Made by a program: the position numbers and the translations under genes
NCBI GenBank assembly: GCA_963700105.1
Contig: CAVOWL010000001.1
Span: forward strand, 186,001-250,000
Length of the DNA stretch: 64,000 nucleotides
Direction of reading: 5' to 3'
Origin: CAVUWL01 sp963700105
Lineage (GTDB): Bacteria; Actinomycetota; Thermoleophilia; Solirubrobacterales; 70-9
Part shown: one piece after another, positions 24,765 to 31,686 of the stretch
How the letters are laid out: every line of letters begins with the position of its first letter
Numbering within the stretch: position 1 is the first letter of the stretch
The notes under the pieces: generated by a model
Databases searched by the model: none
Seen by the model: only the letters and a program-made list of their open reading frames with translations
Told to the model about the DNA's origin: nothing

Positions 24765-24770
24765 ATCCTA
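24765..24770 (-). promoter_or_regulatory. candidate -10 for the DUF6941-polA-DMT unit (leaderless)
   Basis: TAGGAT on the minus strand, then 9 nt, then ATG 24755, with no Shine-Dalgarno. This would drive the DUF6941-like gene and, by coupling, polA. Confidence 0.4.
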
Positions 24771-24935
24771 GTTCGCTGCGGCCACGGCCAGCGCCCCCCA
24801 CCCAAAACCAGGGCGACCCAGGCAGCGTCGCCGGCGCTGCTCGCATCGGCCCCACGGCGGAGCCTTCGCGGTGATCGATCGAGCAACCGCTGAGCGGGCC
24901 AAATGAGCACGATCGATCGGACCCGGAGCCGACCG

Positions 24936-24964
24936 AGGGAGCGAATCTGATTCGATAGCTCCCT
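24936..24964 (+). promoter_or_regulatory. hairpin abutting the malic enzyme start codon
   Basis: AGGGAG (24936-24941) and CGAAT pair with ATTCG and CTCCCT (24959-24964) around a CTG loop, with ATAG bulged out; the ATG follows one base later at 24966. The 5' arm is Shine-Dalgarno-like and is tied up in the stem. It could control translation, act as an operator, or be chance symmetry. Confidence 0.35.
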
Positions 24965-24965
24965 G

Positions 24966-26432
24966 ATGGCCGTCAGCGCTCAATACAGCGTCACGATCCG
25001 GGTCGAGCTCGACGCCCGCCAGGAGCCGCTCGGGAAGCTGACCGCCGCGATCGCTGGGGCGGGCGGGCAGCTGCAGGGCGTCGACCTGGTGCCCGGCGCC
25101 GGCGGTGAGGGAAAGAGGGTGCGCGAGTTCACGATCGATGCCCAAGATCGCGAACACTGGGAGCGGATCCTGCGCTCGATCGGCTCGACCCGCGGCGCCA
25201 GGGTCATTGACTACGTCGATCGCACCATGCAGATGCACCGGGGCGGCAAGATCGAGCTGCACAACAAGTACCCACTGAAGACCCGCGATGACCTCTCGAT
25301 GGCCTACACCCCGGGCGTGGCCCGGGTCTGCCAGGAGATCCATGCCGACCGCGCCAAGGCGTTTGAGTACACGATCAAGAAAAACACGGTCGCCGTGGTC
25401 TCAGACGGCAGCGCGGTGCTGGGACTCGGCAACATCGGGCCCGAGGCGGCGATGCCCGTGATGGAGGGCAAGGCGATGCTGTTTAAGGAGTTCGCCGATG
25501 TCGACGCTTTCCCGATCTGTCTCGACACCCAGGATGCGGCGGAGATCGTCAAGGCGGTGGAGCTGATCGCCCCCACCTTTGGCGGCATCAACCTCGAGGA
25601 CATCTCCGCCCCACGCTGCTTTGAAATCGAGGACCAGCTCAAGGAGTCGATCGATATCCCCGTCTTTCACGACGACCAGCACGGCACCGCTGTGGTGACG
25701 ATGGCGGCGCTGTTTAACGCGCTGAAGATCGTCGAGAAGCCGATCGAGCAATTGCGGGTCCTGGTCGTCGGGCTGGGGGCGGCCGGGGTGGCGGTGACCA
25801 AAATGATGCTGGCCTCCGGCGTCACCCACATCGTCGGCTGCGATCGCCGCGGTGCGCTCTCCCGCGACCGCGAGGACTACGTCGCGGGAGAGATGAGCCC
25901 GATCAAGCGCTGGTACGCGGAGAACTCAAATCCGCAGCGGCTGCTCGGGCAGCCCGCCGATGTGATCGAGGGCATGGACCTATTCATCGGGCTCTCCGGC
26001 CCAGGGATCATCCCGGCCGAGGCGCTGGCCAAGATGAACGAGGACGCGATCGTCTTCGCGATGGCCAACCCCAACCCTGAGGTGATGCCGGAGGACGCCG
26101 CTCCACACGTGCGGATCATGGCCACCGGTCGCTCCGATTACCCCAATCAGATCAACAACGTGCTCTGCTTTCCGGGAATCTTCAGGGGGGCGCTCGACGC
26201 CGGCGCGCCGCGCATCACCGAGGAGATGAAGCTGGCGGCGGCGAAGGGTATCGCCGGGGTGGTGACCGAGGACGACCTCTCCGAGGACTACATCATCCCC
26301 AGCGTTTTTAACCGCGAGGTCGCACCGATGGTCGCCGCGGCGGTGGTCGAAGAGGCAAGGCGCGACGGCATCGCCCGCTTCAGCCAGCAGACCGGCACCT
26401 TCAGCACGGTGGAGACCGCACCCCGATCGTGA
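24966..26432 (+). CDS. NAD(P)-dependent malic enzyme with N-terminal ACT domain
   Basis: Oxidative decarboxylation of malate to pyruvate. Residues 1-85 form an ACT-like domain (beta-alpha-beta pattern from SVTIRVELD), a ligand-binding regulatory module found in some Gram-positive malic enzymes. The catalytic part starts near 95: Tyr114 in AYTPGVARVC, the catalytic Lys in GKAMLFKEFADVDAFP, the metal-binding acidic residues in INLEDI and FHDDQHGTAVV, and a Rossmann loop VVGLGAAGVAV near residue 260. Cofactor preference cannot be read reliably. Length 488. Its TGA overlaps the GTG of the next gene (GTGA). A hairpin abuts the ATG. Confidence 0.95.
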   Translation: MAVSAQYSVTIRVELDARQEPLGKLTAAIAGAGGQLQGVDLVPGAGGEGKRVREFTIDAQDREHWERILRSIGSTRGARVIDYVDRTMQMHRGGKIELHNKYPLKTRDDLSMAYTPGVARVCQEIHADRAKAFEYTIKKNTVAVVSDGSAVLGLGNIGPEAAMPVMEGKAMLFKEFADVDAFPICLDTQDAAEIVKAVELIAPTFGGINLEDISAPRCFEIEDQLKESIDIPVFHDDQHGTAVVTMAALFNALKIVEKPIEQLRVLVVGLGAAGVAVTKMMLASGVTHIVGCDRRGALSRDREDYVAGEMSPIKRWYAENSNPQRLLGQPADVIEGMDLFIGLSGPGIIPAEALAKMNEDAIVFAMANPNPEVMPEDAAPHVRIMATGRSDYPNQINNVLCFPGIFRGALDAGAPRITEEMKLAAAKGIAGVVTEDDLSEDYIIPSVFNREVAPMVAAAVVEEARRDGIARFSQQTGTFSTVETAPRS

Positions 26433-27334
26433 GGGTTTTGATCACCGGTGGCAGCGGTCTGATCGGTCGCGCGGTCTGCGAGGCACTGGTGGGGCGAGGT
26501 GATCAGGTGATCGGCCTCAGCCGCCACCCCGAGGCGGCGGAACGGGCGCAACCGACGGTGACCTGGAGCGGTTGGGAGCCGATGCTCGAACGGCCTGCGC
26601 CCGATACCTTTGACGGGGTCGACGCGGTGATCAATTTGTTGGGGGAGAAGGTCAACCAGCGCTGGAGTGAGGAGTCAAAGCGACGGATCATGGAGAGCCG
26701 CCGCACCGGGACCCACAATCTCGTCGCGACGATCGCCTCGCTGCCCGAAAAGCCCGCGGTCTTGGTCAGCGGCTCGGCGATCGGCTACTACGGCGATCGC
26801 GGTGCGGAGGTCGTCGATGAGTCGTCTCCTCGGGGCGAGGGCTTTGACGCCGACGTCGTGGTGGCGTGGGAGCGGGCGGCCGCCGAGATCCAGGCAAGCG
26901 GGGTACGCCTCGTCTTGGTTCGCACCGGCCACGTGCTTGATCCCGGCGGTGGCCTGCTGGGCCAGCTGCTGGTTCCGTTTAGGCTCGGGCTCGGCGGCCC
27001 GATCGCCGGCGGGCGCCAGTACATGTCCTGGGTCCACATCGATGATGAGGTCGGGATCTTTTTGTGGGCGCTGGACGAGCCGACGGTGAGCGGAGTGCTC
27101 AATGCAACCGCCCCCGGCGCGGTCACCAATCGCGAGCTGAGCAAGGCGTTGGGGCGACAGCTGGGGCGCCCGGCGATCGTCCCGGTTCCCGGCCTCCTCC
27201 TCGAGCTGATCTATGGCTCTGAGTTCGGGGCGGTCTTGCAGGGGGGCCAGAGGGTGGGGCCAAAGCGAACCCTGGAGCTCGGTTTCGAGTTCAAGCACCC
27301 CGATCTCGATGAGGCTCTGGCCGACCTGCTCTAG
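26429..27334 (+). CDS. TIGR01777-family NAD(P)-dependent epimerase/SDR
   Basis: An extended SDR-fold protein of 301 residues, like E. coli YfcH. It has the cofactor loop ITGGSGLIGRAV (residues 4-15), the family-specific NLLGEKVNQRWSEESKRRI, the SDR Tyr region GSAIGYYGDRG and the conserved GGGLLGQLLVPFRLGLGGPIAGGRQ, followed by SWVHIDDE and the C-terminal helical domain. Family members have no firmly known substrate; in plants a relative acts in chloroplast division. It overlaps the malic enzyme stop by GTGA and ends in a CTAG shared with the convergent lipoprotein gene. Confidence 0.9.
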   Translation: MRVLITGGSGLIGRAVCEALVGRGDQVIGLSRHPEAAERAQPTVTWSGWEPMLERPAPDTFDGVDAVINLLGEKVNQRWSEESKRRIMESRRTGTHNLVATIASLPEKPAVLVSGSAIGYYGDRGAEVVDESSPRGEGFDADVVVAWERAAAEIQASGVRLVLVRTGHVLDPGGGLLGQLLVPFRLGLGGPIAGGRQYMSWVHIDDEVGIFLWALDEPTVSGVLNATAPGAVTNRELSKALGRQLGRPAIVPVPGLLLELIYGSEFGAVLQGGQRVGPKRTLELGFEFKHPDLDEALADLL

Positions 27335-27831
27335 CCGCTGGCGAGGCGCGCGCGCACCGATTCTCTGACTTCATCCGATCCCGCCTCGGCGCGGAGCGCC
27401 GCCAGCAGGCTCGCCATCGCGGCGGCACCGGTCTTACCGCCAACCTGGGCGATCCCCGCGGCGGCGAGGATTGGGTGCGAGAAGCGCCTGGCGGCCGCTT
27501 CGGGCTCCCCGATGTAGCCGACCGTGGTCGAATCCTCGCTGGCGCGGCGAGCATTGGCGCCGACGGCAGCCAGACTCCAGTGCCCGCTGGCGCCGCTGTC
27601 ATTAAGGCACACGGCCCGCACCCGCAGGCGGCCGGCTCGGGCGTGGCTGCGGGCCAGCTCGCGGCGGGCGCCGCTGCACAGCGCGGTTCCCACCCCCGCG
27701 GCTTCACCGTGCAGGGGAGCGCTGATGTAGACGGTGACCAGGGCACCGCTGGCAACCCCGCCGCCGGCGCCACAGCCAAGCAATCCAAGGCCCAGGACGC
27801 AGCTGAGGACGAGGCGAATCGGGCGGCTCAC
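27331..27831 (-). CDS. short lipoprotein resembling one lobe of an ABC-type periplasmic binding protein
   Basis: 166 residues with a lipoprotein signal and lipobox LLGC (Cys20). The mature part has the pattern of lobe I of branched-chain-amino-acid-type receptors: VTVYISAPLHGEAAG, then a helix rich in Ala/Arg, VCLNDSG, then ARRASEDSTTVGYIGEPEAAARRFSHPILAAAGIAQV. The second lobe is missing, so the protein is about 40% of a normal receptor; it cannot close over a ligand in the usual way. There is no permease or ATPase gene nearby. GTG start with a leaderless-type promoter overlapping that of pfkA. Confidence 0.72.
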   Translation of the reverse strand: MSRPIRLVLSCVLGLGLLGCGAGGGVASGALVTVYISAPLHGEAAGVGTALCSGARRELARSHARAGRLRVRAVCLNDSGASGHWSLAAVGANARRASEDSTTVGYIGEPEAAARRFSHPILAAAGIAQVGGKTGAAAMASLLAALRAEAGSDEVRESVRARLASG

Positions 27832-27839
27832 GGCCCGCG

Positions 27840-27845
27840 ATCATA
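27840..27845 (-). promoter_or_regulatory. candidate -10 of the lipoprotein gene, overlapping the pfkA -10
   Basis: TATGAT on the minus strand, 8 nt before GTG 27831, no Shine-Dalgarno. It overlaps by 2 bp the plus-strand TAGACT of pfkA, so polymerase binding at the two would be mutually exclusive. Confidence 0.5.
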
Positions 27846-27849
27846 GACT
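27844..27849 (+). promoter_or_regulatory. candidate -10 of a leaderless pfkA transcript
   Basis: TAGACT followed by 8 nt and ATG 27858, no Shine-Dalgarno. The gap between the two start codons is only 26 bp, so both -35 regions must lie inside the opposite coding sequence. Confidence 0.5.
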
Positions 27850-27857
27850 CGGCCCCG

Positions 27858-28892
27858 ATGCGAATCGGGGTACTGACAGCGGGGGGCGACTGCCCGGGGC
27901 TCAATGCAGCGATCCGGGCGGTGTCGCGATCGGCGATGGAAAACGGCGATCAGGCCCTGGGGATCAGGCGCGGCTACCGGGGACTCGCCGAGGATGACTA
28001 CGTTGCCCTCGACCACGAGGCGGTATCGGGAATCCTCCAGTTGGGGGGAACGATTCTCAGCACCTCGAGTTATGAGCCGATCCGCGAGGGGGCCGTCGAG
28101 CGGGTCGCTGAGGCCTTCGTCGAGCAACGCCTCGACGCGGTGGTGGCGATTGGCGGTGAGCACACGATGGAGATAACCCGCAGCCTTCACGTCGATCACG
28201 GCCTGCCCCTCGTCGGTGTTCCCAAGACAATCGACAACGACGTCGGCGGAACCGATTACACCTTCGGCTTTGACACGGCGGTGCAGATCGCGACCGATGC
28301 GATCGACCGCCTCCATACGACGGCCCAATCCCATGACCGGGTGATGGTGGTGGAGGTGATGGGTCGCAATACTGGCTGGATCGCGGTCTTCGCCGGCCTC
28401 GCCGGAGGCGCCGACGGGATCGTGATCCCCGAGGTAAGCACCACCGTGGAGGAGGTGGCGGCGGGCATCCTGCGCCGCCACGACCGCGGCAAGGACTTTT
28501 CGATCATCGTGGTCGCCGAGGGCGCGAAGCTGGCCTTCGCAGGCGGCGAGGAGCGCCTCGTTCAGCCGATCAAGGAGACCGATGAGTACGGCTACCCGCG
28601 GCTCGGGGGAATTGGTGCGGCGCTCGCGATCGAGCTAGAGAGGCGAACGGGGTATGAGACCCGGGTGACGGTGCTGGGCCACCTGCAGCGCGGTGGAACG
28701 CCCACCTCCAGCGACCGGATCCTTGCAACCCGGTTCGGCGTCCACGCCTATCAGATGATCAAGGCCGGCCAGCTCGGCATGATGACGGCGCTGCAGGGCA
28801 ATCAGCTGGTCCCAATCCCGCTCGCGGAGGCAACCGTGGTCAAGAAGGTCGACCTCGGGCTGTTGGCAATCGCGCAGCGATTCTTCAGCTGA
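27858..28892 (+). CDS. pfkA: 6-phosphofructokinase (group III type; phosphoryl donor uncertain)
   Basis: Phosphorylates fructose 6-phosphate, committing carbon to glycolysis. The 344-residue protein has GGDCPGLNAAIR (9-20), the catalytic PKTIDND (122-128, Asp126/Asp128), MGRNTGW (168-174) and GHLQRGGTPTSSDR. Donor choice is set by two positions. The first, Gly in ATP enzymes and Asp in PPi enzymes, is here His102 in GGEHT. The second, Gly in ATP and Lys in PPi or mixed enzymes, is Lys123. The Lys fits actinobacterial group III enzymes, but His is atypical, so ATP versus PPi use is open. Convergent with the small membrane protein, 7 nt between stops. Confidence 0.93.
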   Translation: MRIGVLTAGGDCPGLNAAIRAVSRSAMENGDQALGIRRGYRGLAEDDYVALDHEAVSGILQLGGTILSTSSYEPIREGAVERVAEAFVEQRLDAVVAIGGEHTMEITRSLHVDHGLPLVGVPKTIDNDVGGTDYTFGFDTAVQIATDAIDRLHTTAQSHDRVMVVEVMGRNTGWIAVFAGLAGGADGIVIPEVSTTVEEVAAGILRRHDRGKDFSIIVVAEGAKLAFAGGEERLVQPIKETDEYGYPRLGGIGAALAIELERRTGYETRVTVLGHLQRGGTPTSSDRILATRFGVHAYQMIKAGQLGMMTALQGNQLVPIPLAEATVVKKVDLGLLAIAQRFFS

Positions 28893-28899
28893 GCGGCGC

Positions 28900-29046
28900 T
28901 CAGGACTTCGGCTGGGCGATGCGGATCGCCACGCCGATCAGGAGCACGCTGAAGAAGACGAGGCCGGCCACCGGTCCACCTTGGCCGAGGCTGTATGAGA
29001 TGACCATCGCGGCCAGCGCCAGAAAGAAACTTACAACCGCTCCCAT
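28900..29046 (-). CDS. 48-residue membrane protein downstream of trpA
   Basis: A small ORF starting at ATG 29046, 12 nt after the trpA stop. The protein begins MGAVVSFFLALAAMVISYS, then a short Gly/Gln-rich turn, then a second hydrophobic segment (VAGLVFFSVLLIGVAIRI) and the polar end AQPKS. It is predicted to be a two-TM hairpin. Reality is supported by its tight fit between trpA and pfkA (7 nt to the pfkA stop), the absence of charged residues in the TM stretches and an AGGA about 10 nt before the ATG. I do not recognise the family. It is probably the last gene of the trp operon. Confidence 0.62.
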   Translation of the reverse strand: MGAVVSFFLALAAMVISYSLGQGGPVAGLVFFSVLLIGVAIRIAQPKS

Positions 29047-29058
29047 GTGGAGCAGATC

Positions 29059-29877
29059 CTAGCTGGCCAGGGCGCGGCGCGTTTCGCCCAGCAAGGTGGC
29101 CACCGCGGCGGCGGCGGCGGCGGCGGACCCTGCCTCAGCCGCGGCGCGCACGAGGCGACTGCCGATGATCACACCGTCTGCTAGCGCCCCCACCTGGGCG
29201 GCCTGGGCGGGGCTGGAGATCCCAAAGCCGACCGCCACCGGCACGCTGGCCGCCCGCCTCGTTGCGGCGAGCTGCGCGGCGAGCGCCGCAGCCAGCTCGG
29301 CGCGCTCCCCGGTCGTGCCCAGGGTTGAGACGACGTAGATAAAGCCGCTGGCGGCTGCGCATATTTCAGCGCGGCGCAGCGGTGGGGTCGTCGGGGCAAC
29401 CAGCGGCACCAGCGCCAGACCCTTGGCCGCGAGCGCCGCCGCGAGCTGATCGGCCTCGCCCAGCGGAAGATCGGGGACGATCAGCCCGACCGCCCCGGCG
29501 CCGGCGGCGCGATCGGCGAACTCCTCTGCTCCGCCGCCGGCCAGCACCATGTTCGCGTAGACCATCAAGACGACCGGCACCCGCTCGGCCACCGACCCAC
29601 AGATCTCAAGCGCCCCGGCCAGGCTGGCCCCGGCGGCCAGCGCGGCGGTGGCGGCGGCGTGGATCGTCGGACCGTCGGCGAGGGGGTCGGAGAAGGGCAC
29701 CCCCAGCTCAATCAGATCGGCGCCGGCCTCGGCGTAGGCGGTGGCGATTGCCAGCGAGGTCTCCGCCTCGGGAAAGCCGGCCATCATGTAGGGCATGAGC
29801 GCCGCGCGCCCCTCCTCGCGAGCGCTCGCAAACGCCTCGGCAATCCGCTCGAGCCCGCTCAGCCTCAGCTCAGCCAC
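29059..29877 (-). CDS. trpA: tryptophan synthase alpha chain
   Basis: Cleaves indole-3-glycerol phosphate to indole and glyceraldehyde 3-phosphate inside the alpha2-beta2 complex. The 272-residue TIM barrel has the catalytic Glu in ADLIELGVPFSDPLADGP (Glu and Asp of the family signature), VLMVYANMV, GLIVPDLPLGEADQL, the phosphate-binding STLGTTGERAEL and VGFGIS near residue 210. The C terminus is very Ala-rich. The GTG start overlaps the trpB stop by 8 nt. Followed by the 48-residue membrane protein gene. Confidence 0.96.
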   Translation of the reverse strand: MAELRLSGLERIAEAFASAREEGRAALMPYMMAGFPEAETSLAIATAYAEAGADLIELGVPFSDPLADGPTIHAAATAALAAGASLAGALEICGSVAERVPVVLMVYANMVLAGGGAEEFADRAAGAGAVGLIVPDLPLGEADQLAAALAAKGLALVPLVAPTTPPLRRAEICAAASGFIYVVSTLGTTGERAELAAALAAQLAATRRAASVPVAVGFGISSPAQAAQVGALADGVIIGSRLVRAAAEAGSAAAAAAAVATLLGETRRALAS

Positions 29878-31036
29878 CGGCGCTCGCGATCACCTCGGCG
29901 AGATCCTTGTCGCCACGACCGGACAGGCAGAGCACGTCATAGCCCTCGCCGCCCCCGTTTTCAAACAGCCAGGCAATCGCGTGGGAGGACTCAAGCGCCG
30001 GAATGATCCCCTCCAAACGACAGAGATCCCCAAAGGCGGCGAGCGCCTGGGCGTCGGTCACGGCAAAGTAGCTGGCGCGGCCGCTGTCGCGAAGGTGAGC
30101 GTGCTGGGGCCCGACTCCGGGGTAATCGAGCCCGGCGGAGATGGAGTGGGCCTCGAGGATCTGGCCCTCCTGATCGGCGATCACCGCGGAGAGTGAGCCA
30201 TGCAGGATGCCGGTCCGCCCGGCGACCAAGGAGGCGCCGTGGCGGCCGCTTCGCAGTCCCTCTCCCGCTGCCTCAACCCCGATCAGCGCCACCTCGCGGT
30301 CGGCGAGGAAGGGGGTGAAGATGCCGATCGAGTTGGAGCCGCCGCCAACGCAAGCGATCACCCTGCTCGGCAGGCTGCCCTCGGCGGCGAGGGCCTGGGC
30401 TCGGGCCTCATCACCGATCACCCGCTGCAGGTCGCGCACAAGCGCCGGGTAGGGTGCTGGGCCCACCGCGGAGCCGATCACGTAGTGGGTGTTCTCGACG
30501 TTTGCCACCCAGTCGCGGATCGCGGCGCTGACCGCCTCCTTGAGGGTGCGCGCGCCGGAGTTCACCGGGACGACCTCGGCGCCGAGCAGGCGCATCCGCT
30601 CGACGTTGGGCGCCTGGCGACGGATGTCCTCGGTTCCCATGTAAACGACGCAATCGAGGCCCAGCAGAGCGCAGGCGGAGGCGGTCGCGACGCCGTGCTG
30701 GCCGGCCCCGGTCTCGGCGATCACCCGCTCCTTTTGCATCCGTTGGGCGAGCAGTGCCTGGCCGAGGGCGTTGTTGATCTTGTGGGCCCCGGTGTGGGCC
30801 AGGTCCTCACGCTTTAGGTAAACCGCATGCCCGATCCGATCCGATAGTCGCTGCGCGTGAAAGAGGGGAGTTGGGCGGCCGATGAAGTCGCGCCGCAGCG
30901 CCCCCAGGCGGGCGCCAAAGGCCGGCTCGGCGCTCGCCTCACTCCAGGCCTCGCTCAGTTCCCCGAGCGCCGCGATCAGAGTCTCCGGCACGTAGCGGCC
31001 CCCGTAGGGGCCAAAGCGCTCCTCGATCGCGCTCAT
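29870..31036 (-). CDS. trpB: tryptophan synthase beta chain
   Basis: PLP enzyme that joins indole and serine to make tryptophan. The 388-residue protein has the PLP-lysine motif LKREDLAHTGAHKINNALGQ (Lys in the HK pair near residue 86), the AETGAGQHGVA substrate-binding loop (near 109), the phosphate-binding CVGGGSNSIG and the C-terminal LSGRGDKD. These mark the standard TrpB1 rather than TrpB2. The ATG overlaps the trpF TGA (ATGA), and its stop lies inside trpA, so F-B-A are translationally linked. Confidence 0.97.
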   Translation of the reverse strand: MSAIEERFGPYGGRYVPETLIAALGELSEAWSEASAEPAFGARLGALRRDFIGRPTPLFHAQRLSDRIGHAVYLKREDLAHTGAHKINNALGQALLAQRMQKERVIAETGAGQHGVATASACALLGLDCVVYMGTEDIRRQAPNVERMRLLGAEVVPVNSGARTLKEAVSAAIRDWVANVENTHYVIGSAVGPAPYPALVRDLQRVIGDEARAQALAAEGSLPSRVIACVGGGSNSIGIFTPFLADREVALIGVEAAGEGLRSGRHGASLVAGRTGILHGSLSAVIADQEGQILEAHSISAGLDYPGVGPQHAHLRDSGRASYFAVTDAQALAAFGDLCRLEGIIPALESSHAIAWLFENGGGEGYDVLCLSGRGDKDLAEVIASAGG

Positions 31037-31668
31037 GCAGAGGTGACGCCGGCCGCCCCGGCGGCCTCAAAGAAGGCGGACATCGCGGCATGGTCCTTGC
31101 GGCCGGGCTCGGCCTCCACCCCGCTGGCGACGTCCACCGCAAACGGATCGGCAACGCCAATCGCCGCCGCGACATTATCGGGACGCAGGCCGCCGGCGAG
31201 AATCGCTGGAACCTCAGATCGGCGTGGGGCGAGAAGTCCCCAGTCAAAGCTCTCACCGGTTCCTCCCCAAAGCGTTTGGGTGCGCCGGTCAAAGAGGTGA
31301 AAGTCGGTTCGGTAGGCCTCGGCGGCATAGATATCGGCGGCGCTGGCCACGTGCACTGCCTTGATCACCTTGACGCCGGTTCGGCGCGCCACCTCCGCAC
31401 AAAAGGACGGGCCCTCCTCGCCGTTTAACTGCACGATCGTCAGGCCCGCATTCTCAACCGCCGTCGTTACTTCGCCCAGCTTGGGGTTGACGAAGACACC
31501 GACCAGCTCGCATTGGCGCCGAAAGCTCGCCCCGATCGCCGCCGCCTCACTCGTCTCACAGCGCCGCGGGCTCTGGCGATAGTGGATCAGGCCAATCGCC
31601 CAGGCTCCGAGCCTGACCGCCTCGGCGGCATCATCAAGATTCGTGATTCCACAGATCTTTACCCGCAT
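31033..31668 (-). CDS. trpF: phosphoribosylanthranilate isomerase
   Basis: Amadori rearrangement of PRA to CdRP, the third step from chorismate to tryptophan. The 211-residue TIM barrel starts MRVKICGITNLDDA with the catalytic Cys in KICG, has GVFVNPK, VQLNGEEGP, and the phosphate-binding ILAGGLRPDNV; the second catalytic residue is Asp near FDWGLL. A separate trpF (not fused to trpC) and absence of PriA-type features favour a dedicated TrpF. Its ATG lies 18 nt after the htrA stop and a TACCCT box 6 nt upstream may give it its own leaderless transcript. Confidence 0.95.
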   Translation of the reverse strand: MRVKICGITNLDDAAEAVRLGAWAIGLIHYRQSPRRCETSEAAAIGASFRRQCELVGVFVNPKLGEVTTAVENAGLTIVQLNGEEGPSFCAEVARRTGVKVIKAVHVASAADIYAAEAYRTDFHLFDRRTQTLWGGTGESFDWGLLAPRRSEVPAILAGGLRPDNVAAAIGVADPFAVDVASGVEAEPGRKDHAAMSAFFEAAGAAGVTSA

Positions 31669-31674
31669 CTCCCC

Positions 31675-31680
31675 AGGGTA
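31675..31680 (-). promoter_or_regulatory. candidate internal -10 upstream of trpF
   Basis: TACCCT on the minus strand, then 6 nt, then ATG 31668, inside the 18-nt htrA-trpF gap. It could start a leaderless trpFBA message independent of htrA. The 6-nt spacer sequence is itself GGGGAG-like, so a Shine-Dalgarno reading is also possible but too close. Confidence 0.35.
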
Positions 31681-31686
31681 GGGGAC

